A DNA stretch of 64,000 bases. It comes from an uncultured bacterium. Its GTDB lineage: Bacteria > Margulisbacteria > Marinamargulisbacteria > SXXA01. Shown here one piece after another: positions 1 through 11,238 of this stretch (the stretch's first letter is position 1; each line of letters starts with the position of its first letter). The translations under genes were made by a program, and so were the position numbers. Where the stretch lies: NCBI GenBank assembly GCA_903864835.1, contig CAIPHK010000040.1:1-64000 (forward strand), in the 5' to 3' direction. The notes below the pieces were generated by a model, which searched no databases, was not told where the DNA came from, and saw nothing but the letters and a program-made list of their open reading frames with translations.

Positions 1-1132
1 CTTTGAGTTCGGATATCACCGTTTCATCGAACTCGGGACAAATCGAATGAATGCCGTCCAAAAATAGTCGAACCAGGTCACCTTCGGGCATCACAAACAG
101 TGGGTCTAATTCAGAAACATACCGAGACAAATACATAATATGTCGGCCCCCATACACTGACGGCGGAACAAACCGAGTATGTTCGATCACCCCGCCAAAC
201 GGCAGGTTGGTATCGCCCACGTTAGTCCAATACACGGGAAACCACGACCGATCCGACACGATCATCACACAAATCGCCGCCTTGTAGGTCAATTCTGATA
301 CACGTTCCAAAAATGAAGGTGACCACGTCGCCGATTGCGCCAACACATCGGATGATACCGTCGAAATCACGACATCGAACCGTTGGTCATTTACCATAAT
401 TCCGCCGTCTGACAATCGTCTCAGTCCATCGACGGGGGTACTCAAATGAACCACCCCGCCCTGCTCAGCAATCTTCTCGACCAAGGTCGTTGCCAACACG
501 CCAAAGCTCCCGTTCATATACGCCAAGACTTCCGTGGATCCCCCGGCCTTCCGCGATTTCCCCCGGGTCTGGAATTTACCCCATAGCCACGTCAACGAAA
601 TACGGTCCGCATCATCTGCAAATTTGAGGTGAAATAGGGGCCGCCAAATCATCTCCCAGGCCTTGGCAAATCCGCGTGTCTCAAACCAGTCTTTAACGAC
701 ATATTGTTCCGATGTTTTTTGAGACATGCCATGAGTTAACCATAATGCCGACACGACAAATTGAATCCGCCCCCACCACCCTAACGGGGTAAATCCAAGC
801 ACACTTTTCGGAGTCCCAAAAGTAAACAACCGCCCATCGGTGTAGTATCCCATCGAACTCGGGAGCCACATCACCTTGTCCGACAATCCCAACTCCTCAC
901 ACAATACCCACAACGCGGAATCGGACGTAAACGCATGATGGTAATAACATTCGACGGGCGCATCCCCGACGAGGGTGGTCACGAGCTGCCCGCCAACAAA
1001 GGGACTCCGTTCAAAGACCGTGACCCGATCGCCTCGCCCCGCTAATCGATAGGCCGCCACCAGTCCCGCAACCCCCGCCCCAACAATGGCGACATCGCGA
1101 TTGGAATCGCTATTCAAATCCCACCGTCTCAC
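1..1132 (-). CDS. FAD/NAD(P)-binding amine-oxidase-family oxidoreductase (3' end outside window)
   Basis: Open frame running off the left edge. Its N-terminus has a dinucleotide-binding Rossmann motif (VAIVGAGVAGLVAAYRL, followed by a basic stretch and FER), typical of the protoporphyrinogen-oxidase/amine-oxidase flavoprotein family. The rest (LGLSDKV, tyrosine-rich middle, KFADDADRIS) fits the uncharacterised NAD(P)/FAD-dependent members often found beside polyprenyl-phosphate glycosyltransferases. A GTG at 1132 is the longest start; a TTG at 1117 is also possible. Either way it overlaps the 3' end of the upstream glycosyltransferase, so the two are translationally coupled. Substrate is not predictable from the sequence; a role in envelope glycan or isoprenoid modification is an inference from its neighbour. 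Confidence 0.8.
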   Translation of the reverse strand, partial: MRRWDLNSDSNRDVAIVGAGVAGLVAAYRLAGRGDRVTVFERSPFVGGQLVTTLVGDAPVECYYHHAFTSDSALWVLCEELGLSDKVMWLPSSMGYYTDGRLFTFGTPKSVLGFTPLGWWGRIQFVVSALWLTHGMSQKTSEQYVVKDWFETRGFAKAWEMIWRPLFHLKFADDADRISLTWLWGKFQTRGKSRKAGGSTEVLAYMNGSFGVLATTLVEKIAEQGGVVHLSTPVDGLRRLSDGGIMVNDQRFDVVISTVSSDVLAQSATWSPSFLERVSELTYKAAICVMIVSDRSWFPVYWTNVGDTNLPFGGVIEHTRFVPPSVYGGRHIMYLSRYVSELDPLFVMPEGDLVRLFLDGIHSICPEFDETVISELK

Positions 1133-2042
1133 TCACGATATAGAGCGGTCGCTTTTTGGACTCCATCACCAAACGCCCGACATATCCCCCCAAAATCCCC
1201 ACTGTCATGAGCTGAATTCCCCCCAGCAATAAAACAGCGATCATCAACGACGCGTATCCTGGGAAGGTATGCCCTGTAAACCGCAACCCCACCACCACAA
1301 TGATATAAATCCCCGCCGCCCCAGATAAGACAAATCCCAACCAACTTGCCCACCGAAGGGGCACTGTCGAAAATGACATGATCCCATTTAACGCAAATTG
1401 GACCATCTTTCGAAAGGGGTATTTGGTCTGCCCGGCCACCCGAGGATCCCGATCAAAATAGACGGGGCATTGATTGAACCCCACCCAACTCACCATTCCT
1501 CGGACAAATCGATCCTGCTCCCGCATGGTGCTTAATGCGGCCACCACCCGTCGACTCATCAACCGAAAATCTCCGGTGTCCAGGGGAATCGGCGTTGAAG
1601 ACATCCAATTCAGTATTTTATAAAACACATTTGCAGAGAGCTTCTTAAACAAGGTTTCTCCCTGACGATCGCGACGAACGGCATAAACCACATCCATTCC
1701 GTCTTCAAACTTTGCCAACATCTCCCCAATTAACTCCGGAGGATCTTGTAAATCGGCATCCATCACAATCACCGCATCGCCGTCGGCCACATCAATCCCC
1801 GCCGTAATGGCAATTTGATGCCCAAAGTTACGGGAAAATCGAAGGAGTTTCACACGGGTATCCGCGGCCGCGATTGCACTCAGTATGTCGAACGAGCCAT
1901 CGGTGGACCCATCGTCGACAAATATCAGTTCAAAGTCATAGGCGAGAGACGCAACAACAGCCGTAATGCGATCCCATAAAACCGGGAGGCAGGCCGATTC
2001 ATTAAAAATAGGAAATACCAACGACACCCGCATATTATCCAC
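1110..2042 (-). CDS. Polyprenyl-phosphate glycosyltransferase (GT2, DPM1/GtrB-like)
   Basis: 310 residues. N-terminal GT-A domain (about 1-230) begins VSLVFPIFNES, and carries the metal-binding segment VIVMDADLQDPPEL and the family segment LDTGDFRLMSRR. Two hydrophobic helices near 235-295 anchor it in the inner membrane. Family members transfer a sugar from a nucleotide donor to undecaprenyl phosphate for later modification of surface polysaccharide or lipid A. Starts 3 nt after the ligA stop and overlaps the FAD oxidoreductase, so probably one minus-strand transcript. The sugar cannot be named. Confidence 0.9.
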   Translation of the reverse strand: MDNMRVSLVFPIFNESACLPVLWDRITAVVASLAYDFELIFVDDGSTDGSFDILSAIAAADTRVKLLRFSRNFGHQIAITAGIDVADGDAVIVMDADLQDPPELIGEMLAKFEDGMDVVYAVRRDRQGETLFKKLSANVFYKILNWMSSTPIPLDTGDFRLMSRRVVAALSTMREQDRFVRGMVSWVGFNQCPVYFDRDPRVAGQTKYPFRKMVQFALNGIMSFSTVPLRWASWLGFVLSGAAGIYIIVVVGLRFTGHTFPGYASLMIAVLLLGGIQLMTVGILGGYVGRLVMESKKRPLYIVSETVGFE

Positions 2043-2045
2043 CTC

Positions 2046-4953
<2,908 letters not shown>

Positions 4954-4971
4954 AGAAAAATTTTGACCCCA

Positions 4972-5001
4972 ATGATACTGATCTGAGCTACTCGTTGGCA
5001 A
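4972..5001 (-). promoter_or_regulatory. Putative sigma70 promoter for amj
   Basis: On the minus strand TTGCCA (4996-5001), 18-bp spacer, TATCAT (4972-4977). The -35 hexamer occupies the same bases, in the other direction, as the pyrH -35 box. Confidence 0.5.
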
Positions 5002-5023
5002 ACCCCCACCTCGTTGTTACAAT
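4995..5023 (+). promoter_or_regulatory. Putative sigma70 promoter for pyrH operon (leaderless layout)
   Basis: TTGGCA (4995-5000), 17-bp spacer, TACAAT (5018-5023). The pyrH ATG follows only 9 nt after the -10 box, with no Shine-Dalgarno, so transcription would start within a few bases of, or at, the start codon. Confidence 0.65.
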
Positions 5024-5032
5024 AGCCGCCAC

Positions 5033-5755
5033 ATGAATTCCCAACACATCCCATACCGACGCGTCCTACTCAAAATGAGTGGGGAGGCATTTAAAGGCAA
5101 CCTAGAATACGGGATTGACCCTCAGTTCTTAGTGAACATCGCAGAAGATATCCGTGACGCTCATTCATTGGGCATTCAAATCGGGATTGTCATTGGCGGC
5201 GGCAACATCTTTCGTGGCGTTGCGGGCGCAGCCAAAGGAATGGACCGGGTCACTGCAGACTATACCGGGATGTTGGCCACTGTAATGAACGCCCTCGCGT
5301 TACAAGACGCACTGACCAAGGTCGGCGTCGATTCCCGAGTTCAAACCGCAATCGAAATGAGAGAAGTGGCTGAGCCCTTTATTTTACGACGAGCGATCCG
5401 ACATTTTGAAAAAGGCCGCATTGTAATTTTTGCAGGTGGAACGGGCAATCCGTATTTCACCACTGACACCACCGCCGCATTACGGGCCGCAGAAATTCGT
5501 GCAGATGCCATCCTAAAAGCAACCAAAGTGGACGGGGTATACAATGAAGATCCAGTAACCCATCCGGAAGCCATCAAATTCGAAACACTGCTTCACATGG
5601 ACGTGTTAAACAAACGTCTTAAGGTAATGGACACCACTGCATTATCCCTCAGTATGGACAACAAAATTCCAATTCTTGTGTTCAGCCTTAAAGAACGTGG
5701 AAATATAAAACGGGTACTTAGCGGCGAAAAAATCGGAACCACAATCGGAGGGTAG
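5033..5755 (+). CDS. pyrH: Uridylate kinase (UMP kinase)
   Basis: 240 residues, full length. Phosphorylates UMP to UDP for nucleotide and sugar-nucleotide synthesis; cytosolic hexamer of the amino-acid-kinase fold. Visible: N-terminal [13 protein letters not shown], glycine-rich [12 protein letters not shown], the phosphoacceptor region with [20 protein letters not shown], and [18 protein letters not shown]. First gene of the pyrH-frr-uppS-cdsA-dxr operon. ATG lies 9 nt past a predicted -10 box, giving a likely leaderless transcript. Confidence 0.97.
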   Translation: MNSQHIPYRRVLLKMSGEAFKGNLEYGIDPQFLVNIAEDIRDAHSLGIQIGIVIGGGNIFRGVAGAAKGMDRVTADYTGMLATVMNALALQDALTKVGVDSRVQTAIEMREVAEPFILRRAIRHFEKGRIVIFAGGTGNPYFTTDTTAALRAAEIRADAILKATKVDGVYNEDPVTHPEAIKFETLLHMDVLNKRLKVMDTTALSLSMDNKIPILVFSLKERGNIKRVLSGEKIGTTIGG

Positions 5756-5757
5756 CC

Positions 5758-6300
5758 ATGTCAGAACTCAACTCCCGGATGGAAAAATCCATTGAATCCC
5801 TTAAAAGTCTGATGCAAGGATTTCGGACAGGCCGCGCCAGTCCGGACCTTTTAAATCGGATCATGGTTAACTATTACGGAAATCCCGTGCCCCTTAAACA
5901 GGTCGCCGCAATCTCCGTTCCCGAGAGCCGCACCCTAATGCTGAACGTATTTGATAAAGGTGCCGTAAAGGACGTCGAACGCGCCCTCATGACATCCGAC
6001 TTGGGAATGCAACCCAATACCGACGGTAGCGTGATCCGATTGCGACTCCCTGAACTCACTGAAGAACGGCGTAAAGACCTTGTGAAACAGGTCAAAAAAG
6101 CCGTTGAAGAAGCCAAGGTCGGGATCCGAAATATTCGACGCGATTTTGTCGATGCCATCAAGGCCCAAGAAAAAAACAAAGAATTAACTGAGGACGAATC
6201 CAAAAAACGTCAGGACGAGGCTCAGAAGACGACGGACCAATTCATCGGCGTTTTGGACACGCTTGCCAAGGATAAAGAAGCCGAAATTATGAAGGTTTAA
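5758..6300 (+). CDS. frr: Ribosome recycling factor
   Basis: 180 residues, slightly shorter than the usual ~185 at the N-terminus. Splits post-termination ribosomes with EF-G. Signature segments: GFRTGRASPDLL, YYGNPVPLKQVA, the LPELTEERRKDL helix and the long charged C-terminal helix (NIRRDFVDAIKAQEKNKEL). Preceded by a GGAGGG Shine-Dalgarno 2 nt downstream of pyrH; uppS begins immediately after its stop. Confidence 0.97.
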   Translation: MSELNSRMEKSIESLKSLMQGFRTGRASPDLLNRIMVNYYGNPVPLKQVAAISVPESRTLMLNVFDKGAVKDVERALMTSDLGMQPNTDGSVIRLRLPELTEERRKDLVKQVKKAVEEAKVGIRNIRRDFVDAIKAQEKNKELTEDESKKRQDEAQKTTDQFIGVLDTLAKDKEAEIMKV

Positions 6301-7053
6301 ATGGCCACGCTTTCGCCCGAAGAATTTGCCGCATGTAAGGCAAATGGAATTCTTCCGGAAGCATTGCCATCCCACATTGCCATCGTAATGGACGGTAATG
6401 GTCGGTGGGCGAAGAAACGCTTCATGCCCCGCATTGTGGGCCACCGAAATGGGGCAGAATCGTTGCGCAACACGATCAAAACCTGTGCGGATCTTGGCGT
6501 CCGATTTTTGTCGGTCTATGTTTTTTCAACGGAAAACTGGAAGCGCCCCGAGGACGAAGTCTCCTTTCTGATGGGGTTTATCAGGGAGATGTTGATCCAA
6601 GAAACCCCGAAACTCCATGAACAAAATATCAAAATCCGGGTCCTCGGTGATATCGCCGAATTAAGCCCCGAGCTGCAGGCTCAAATCCAAGAGTCCGAAG
6701 GCATAACCGCCGCGAACACCCGTCTTCAATTCAACTTATTGATTAACTATGGGTCCCGCCGCGAAATCGTTCAGGCGATCCAAAAAATTGCTCAGGACGC
6801 CGCCGCCGGCACGTTATCAACGATCGACGACCAGGCGGTGTCCGATCGATTGTATTCTTCAGGCATACCCGATCCCGACATTATGATTCGGACCGGCGGC
6901 GATTCCCGCATCAGCAACTTTTTACTATGGCAGTGTGCCTATTCCGAACTTTTTTTTCTCGACATCCTTTGGCCAGATTTTGACCGTGCACAACTACTTG
7001 ATGTCATTATCCAGTTTCAGAAACGCGACCGTCGATTTGGGGGAATCAAATGA
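6301..7053 (+). CDS. uppS: Isoprenyl (undecaprenyl) diphosphate synthase
   Basis: 250 residues. Cis-prenyltransferase that extends farnesyl diphosphate to the C55 lipid carrier used for peptidoglycan and surface glycans. Catalytic P-loop HIAIVMDGNGRWAKKR near residue 22-37, VYVFSTENWKRP, and the C-terminal RTGGDSRISNFLLWQ and YSELFFLDILWPDF boxes are intact. The ~20-residue extension before the first motif is modest. Starts directly after the frr stop with AAGG just upstream, and overlaps cdsA by 4 nt (ATGA). Confidence 0.97.
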   Translation: MATLSPEEFAACKANGILPEALPSHIAIVMDGNGRWAKKRFMPRIVGHRNGAESLRNTIKTCADLGVRFLSVYVFSTENWKRPEDEVSFLMGFIREMLIQETPKLHEQNIKIRVLGDIAELSPELQAQIQESEGITAANTRLQFNLLINYGSRREIVQAIQKIAQDAAAGTLSTIDDQAVSDRLYSSGIPDPDIMIRTGGDSRISNFLLWQCAYSELFFLDILWPDFDRAQLLDVIIQFQKRDRRFGGIK

Positions 7054-7853
7054 TTCAACGCGCAATCACTGCATTAATCCTACTTGGAATCGCAACTGTC
7101 GTGATTGCGTGGGGTGGGGTCACGATGTTGCTTTGGGTGTGGCTCATTTCGATTACCGCCGCCTATGAAATGTTTGAAATGCTTAAGAAACAGGGAGTGG
7201 TCCCCTATCGATGGATTGGATACGCCGTCATCTCGATTGTGATCGTCGGCGCTTACTTCGATCCCCATTTTATCCTGTGGGGGCACCCGATCGTCCGAGT
7301 CTGTGCATTGGGAGTGATCGCTGGGGCATTTACCGAATTGGGGTATCGGCAGATCTGGATTCCACCGTCTAATATCCTGGCCACCGCCCGTGTCGTTGGG
7401 TTTATCAGCCTCACGTTTACCTACATTTTTCTGTTAAGGGCCGGTGCCAACGGTCTGGTTAACTTCCTCTTTTGCATCCTTGTCGTTTGGGCCACCGACT
7501 CTATGGCGCTTCTCGGGGGTCGAATTCTTGGCCGAACCCCACTCTCCCAAATTAGCCCAAAAAAAACATTAGAAGGCGCATTGATTGGATTGCTTGGCGG
7601 GCTTTTTGTCGCCTGGGTGTATATGCAAATTCTAGGGACGGTCTGGCACATCCATCTCAACCCTTTATTTTATTCTATTCTGGCCGTTGGTATTGGGGTC
7701 GTTTCACAACTCGGAGATCTGCACGAGTCCCTATTCAAACGCCATTTCAGGGTAAAAGACTCATCGACATTGCTCCCCGGCCATGGCGGAATTTATGATC
7801 GCGCCGACAGTACGTTAATGATCGTACCGATTGCGTTCTATATATTTAACTAA
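7050..7853 (+). CDS. cdsA: Phosphatidate cytidylyltransferase
   Basis: 267 residues with about eight membrane helices. Makes CDP-diacylglycerol, the branch-point lipid precursor, in the inner membrane. The C-terminal CDS signature is clear: HFRVKDSSTLLPGHGGIYDR followed by ADS, with the upstream WATDSMALLGGRILGR segment holding the cation-binding Asp. ATGA overlap with uppS indicates coupling; dxr begins at the next base after its stop. Confidence 0.95.
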   Translation: MIQRAITALILLGIATVVIAWGGVTMLLWVWLISITAAYEMFEMLKKQGVVPYRWIGYAVISIVIVGAYFDPHFILWGHPIVRVCALGVIAGAFTELGYRQIWIPPSNILATARVVGFISLTFTYIFLLRAGANGLVNFLFCILVVWATDSMALLGGRILGRTPLSQISPKKTLEGALIGLLGGLFVAWVYMQILGTVWHIHLNPLFYSILAVGIGVVSQLGDLHESLFKRHFRVKDSSTLLPGHGGIYDRADSTLMIVPIAFYIFN

Positions 7854-9017
7854 ATGTCCCACATCCAACGCATCGGAATTTTAGGGTCGACTGGATCGAT
7901 TGGCCGGCAGACCCTTGAGGTGGTTGATGCCTTTCCGGATCGATTTCAAGTCGTCGCCATCGCTGCGCATTCAAATACCGAAATCGTCGCCGACCAAATC
8001 GCAAAGTATCGCCCCCAATGGGTCGCCATGACCGCCCATTCTGCAGCAGAAAAACTTCAATCAATGGACCTTGGCACATCGATTTTATCGGGACCCGCTG
8101 CGTTACACCAAATTGTCACTGAAGCGGACGTCGATATTTGGGTTGTGGCTGTCGTCGGAACAGCGTCGCTTCAAGCCACCATGTCCATCGTCCAAAAGAA
8201 AATCCCCATCGCACTGGCATGCAAAGAGGTGTTGGTCTCGGCGGGTCGGTTAATCATGGATGCCGCCAGGGAACACACCGTCGCTATCATTCCAATCGAC
8301 TCGGAACACGCCGCCCTCAAGCAATGTTTAGCAGGGATTCAGGAAGATCCGACCCAAGTTTCCCGCCTCATTCTGACCGCATCCGGCGGCCCATTTCGAA
8401 CCCGGCCCGCGAACACATTCGCGGCCATCACCCCCGCCGATGCACTCCGACATCCCAAGTGGACCATGGGCGCAAAAATCACGATCGATTCCTCAACCTT
8501 GATGAACAAAGGCCTGGAAGTGATCGAGGCCCATTATTTATTTTCGATTCCATTTGATCAAATATCGGTCATCATTCATCCCCAAAGTATTATTCACAGC
8601 ATGGTCGAATTTACAGACGGCACCATTTTGTCTCAACTCGGCCCCCCCGACATGAGATATCCTATCCAATACGCATTAACCTACCCGCAAAAATGGGAGA
8701 ATCCTTGGCCAAAGACCGATCTTCCTAGCATCTCTGGCCTCGAATTTTTTGAGCCTGAATTGGATAAATTTCCGATGCTAGCCCTGGCCTATGACTGTGG
8801 AAAACAAGGGGGCACCGCACCCGCCGTAATGAATGCGGCCAACGAAGCGGCCGTTGGACTCTTTTTAGAGAATCGGATATCTTATCCTGACATTTTTAAA
8901 ATCGTATCCCAAACGGTAACCTCGTTTTCTCACTTTGAGCCTTCGTCGCTCGATCAAATTGTGGCATTGGATACGGACGTTAAACACCAAATACTCACTC
9001 CATTTGCATCGAGGTAA
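7854..9017 (+). CDS. dxr: 1-deoxy-D-xylulose 5-phosphate reductoisomerase
   Basis: 387 residues, full length. First committed step of the MEP isoprenoid pathway, feeding UppS upstream. NADPH-binding GILGSTGSIGRQTLEVVDAF at the N-terminus, the ACKEVLVSAG segment, metal/substrate residues in IDSEHAALKQ, ASGGPFR, and TIDSSTLMNKGLEVIEAHYLF are all present. The order pyrH-frr-uppS-cdsA-dxr is widespread, but here rseP and the outer-membrane assembly genes that often follow are absent and dprA follows. Confidence 0.97.
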   Translation: MSHIQRIGILGSTGSIGRQTLEVVDAFPDRFQVVAIAAHSNTEIVADQIAKYRPQWVAMTAHSAAEKLQSMDLGTSILSGPAALHQIVTEADVDIWVVAVVGTASLQATMSIVQKKIPIALACKEVLVSAGRLIMDAAREHTVAIIPIDSEHAALKQCLAGIQEDPTQVSRLILTASGGPFRTRPANTFAAITPADALRHPKWTMGAKITIDSSTLMNKGLEVIEAHYLFSIPFDQISVIIHPQSIIHSMVEFTDGTILSQLGPPDMRYPIQYALTYPQKWENPWPKTDLPSISGLEFFEPELDKFPMLALAYDCGKQGGTAPAVMNAANEAAVGLFLENRISYPDIFKIVSQTVTSFSHFEPSSLDQIVALDTDVKHQILTPFASR

Positions 9018-9020
9018 CCC

Positions 9021-10118
9021 TTGAAAGACGCCCTTGCGCTTGCCCTTAGTGTTCTGTTTCACGATTCTCCCCGGCGTGCCCGGCAATATTACGATCTCTT
9101 TGCGTCCGTCACCGAGCTTGAAGAGCATCGCAATGTATTAATTTCCCAGATCCAAGGCAAATTCCAACCGGTGGTCACCCAACGATGGAAAACCCTCAAT
9201 TTGGACCTCCTTAGAACCCAACTGGACCGGATGAACGTCGTCACCGTGATGGCCCATCATCCCGAATATCCGTTGTTGTTAAAGGAAATCGACGATGCAC
9301 CCCCAGTCCTCTATGTTCGCGGCCAAGTCTCCGCATTGTCACAAGATATGATGGGCATTGTCGGAACCCGGGGAATGTCCGATTACGGCAAACGGGCCAC
9401 GGCCGAAATCACATCGGCGCTCACCCCATACTTTTGTATTGTCTCGGGAATGGCCAAAGGGATCGATACCGTCGCGCATACCACTACGGTATCCCAAAAC
9501 GGGACGACGGTGGCCGTCATGGGAACCGGCATTGATCAAATTTACCCCAGAGAAAACGAAGGCCTGAGCCGACGGATCCAAGAAAAAGGGGCGTTGGTCT
9601 CCGAATATCCACCGGGAACAGATGGCCTCTCGTTTCGATTCCCCCAGCGCAACCGCTTAATTAGCGGAATGGCCCGAGGCGTCATCGTCGTCGAAGCCCG
9701 AGAAAAAAGTGGGGCATTGAGCACCGCTGGCCACGCTATTTCCCAAAATCGCGACGTTTTCGCGGTCCCCGGCCCCATTTTTTCAGACGTCTCCCAAGGC
9801 CCGAACCAACTCATCAAACAAGGCGCATTCTGTGTCACTTCCCCCAACGACATACTTGGCGAATACAATCGGTTGCCGCTTCCCCGAACAACAGTGACTC
9901 TCCCGACCAGTACATCCGTAATCGGCCCCAATGTAGACCAACTCCAACCCACTGAGCACGCGGTATGGACAGCACTCTCACAACCATCACAATCCATTGA
10001 TAACCTGTCCGAAACCACTGGAATACCGATGCACCAGCTCCTCCCCGTTTTGACCCTATTTGAGCTCAAAGGGTGGGTAGGCGTTGGCGCCGGAAGGCGG
10101 TATTCTAGGCACTCATGA
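9021..10118 (+). CDS. dprA: DNA-processing protein DprA
   Basis: 365 residues. Rossmann-fold protein that binds incoming single-stranded DNA and loads RecA in transformation. N-terminal helical region, then the DprA fold: MGIVGTRGMSDYGKRA, IVSGMAKGIDTVAH, VAVMGTGIDQIYPREN, FPQRNRLISGMA, EKSGALSTAGHA. C-terminal winged-helix (DML1-like) domain about 295-360. Start is TTG at 9021, with GAGGT (9011-9015) correctly placed upstream. Overlaps the next gene by 4 nt. Confidence 0.95.
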   Translation: MKDALALALSVLFHDSPRRARQYYDLFASVTELEEHRNVLISQIQGKFQPVVTQRWKTLNLDLLRTQLDRMNVVTVMAHHPEYPLLLKEIDDAPPVLYVRGQVSALSQDMMGIVGTRGMSDYGKRATAEITSALTPYFCIVSGMAKGIDTVAHTTTVSQNGTTVAVMGTGIDQIYPRENEGLSRRIQEKGALVSEYPPGTDGLSFRFPQRNRLISGMARGVIVVEAREKSGALSTAGHAISQNRDVFAVPGPIFSDVSQGPNQLIKQGAFCVTSPNDILGEYNRLPLPRTTVTLPTSTSVIGPNVDQLQPTEHAVWTALSQPSQSIDNLSETTGIPMHQLLPVLTLFELKGWVGVGAGRRYSRHS

Positions 10119-10720
10119 CGCCCCACTTATTTCAGTACCCCAACGGCATTTTTGTGACGACACGGCACATTACGTTGGACGCCGCCTTGGCCCAAATGGC
10201 CATCTCCACACAACCGATCATTAGAATGCATCAAACCCATTCGGCGAACGTCAGAATCATTGATACCCCAGTCCAACCCAACTCTACATTATGGATCGAC
10301 GATACCGACGCCATCATCTCGAATCAACCGGCCACGTTGCTGGTCAAAACCGCCGATTGCCTCCCCGTCATCATCACCCACCCCAGCGGGTGGAAAGCTG
10401 CGATTCATGCTGGCCGTCGCGGAACAGAATCCGACATCACACTAAAATCGGCAGCAATGTTAATTGAAGCCTCGGGATATGCCGATGGCTATCAGGCCTG
10501 GTTTGGCCCCCGAATTTGCGAATCGTGTTACCAAATAGACCCCGTCGACAACGTTCATTTTGATCTATTCCGCCGCAATTTTGATCAACTCCATAGTGTA
10601 TTTGGACCTGTCGGAGTCACAATTTTTGACACGGATTATTGTACATCCTGTCGCAATGATTTGTTTTACTCGTATCGTAAGGAGGTCACTGGAGAACGGA
10701 TTTTTTCGGGGGTGAGGTAA
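10115..10720 (+). CDS. pgeF: PgeF/YlmD-type laccase-domain protein (purine nucleoside phosphorylase)
   Basis: 201 residues, shorter than the usual 230-260 because the N-terminal part is compact. Members are zinc enzymes first called polyphenol oxidases and since shown to act as purine nucleoside phosphorylase/adenosine deaminase; one is a muropeptide-editing factor in E. coli. Zinc ligands and active site are visible: RMHQTHSANV, KTADCLPVIITHP, AIHAGRRGTE; C-terminal WFGPRICESCYQIDP and FYSYRKEVTGERIFSGVR. Coupled to dprA (ATGA) and to the next, broken gene (TAATG). Confidence 0.88.
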   Translation: MTPHLFQYPNGIFVTTRHITLDAALAQMAISTQPIIRMHQTHSANVRIIDTPVQPNSTLWIDDTDAIISNQPATLLVKTADCLPVIITHPSGWKAAIHAGRRGTESDITLKSAAMLIEASGYADGYQAWFGPRICESCYQIDPVDNVHFDLFRRNFDQLHSVFGPVGVTIFDTDYCTSCRNDLFYSYRKEVTGERIFSGVR

Positions 10721-11101
10721 TGTCTAAAATTATATGGCGTTCCATAATGATAATGCTAGCAACATCGCTGTTTTCGGGAGCACTCGTAGCCGAACCTCCT
10801 GGAAATTACTATTCGTATGATGATTTAAAACTAGTGGCCGAGATTACCGGTCCTTATTTTTTCACAACAGGCTCCGCTGCGCCCGCGTTCGAGTACCGTA
10901 TCAATCCAATGTTAATTACAGGCGGTCGACCGTGTCCTGGTGGTGTATCCGTTTATTGACAACCAATTTAAAGACTATAAGTTCGGCATTTTGCACGCGT
11001 CGCTGATCGGGTACGCTGCGGTTACCCAAGATCACGGCACGCTCAACGAAACGATTCATACCCCAAGGAAATACGCGGATACCGAAAGCGACTTTTTCTG
11101 A
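10720..11101 (+). pseudogene. Broken exported-protein gene, relative of the genes at 11239 and 12030
   Basis: The frame from 10720 encodes 79 residues: a signal peptide (MSKIIWRSIMIMLATSLFSG..) and YYSYDDL, clearly related to the N-terminus of the hydrolase at 12030 (signal peptide then YYSYQDL). It stops at 10959. A shifted frame is open from about 10916 to the TGA at 11099-11101 and encodes ILHASLIGYAAVTQDHGT, which resembles EALLIGYAAASDDDGT near the C-terminus of the lipoprotein at 11239. So the locus looks like a decayed or recombined remnant joining parts of two paralogues. It overlaps pgeF by one base and has a good Shine-Dalgarno (GAGGT), so the short 79-residue peptide may still be made. 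Confidence 0.65.
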
Positions 11102-11180
11102 AGACAAGTTCGCGCTCCCATGCTTTAGCTTCCGAGCACTCGAACCAGTAAGGGCAAACTTTAGTGGCCACTCATCCTCC

Positions 11181-11210
11181 TTGATTATTATTATTTATCA
11201 TTGTTAATAT
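11181..11210 (+). promoter_or_regulatory. Putative promoter in AT-rich gap before lipoprotein operon
   Basis: The gap 11102-11238 holds no gene. It turns very AT-rich from 11176. TTGATT (11181-11186), 18-bp spacer, TAATAT (11205-11210); AAGGAG then lies about 7 nt ahead of the ATG at 11239. AT-rich DNA makes chance matches common, so this is tentative. Confidence 0.4.
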
Positions 11211-11238
11211 AATTATATTAATAAATAAGGAGTACTTT

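Noticed and set aside
51-287. Plus-strand open frame at the left edge
   Set aside because: Lies antisense to the FAD oxidoreductase, whose protein sequence is clearly meaningful.
4954-5001. TTG start for amj with GAGGTG upstream
   Set aside because: It would lie in the putative promoter; the family N-terminus fits ATG 4953. Not fully excluded.
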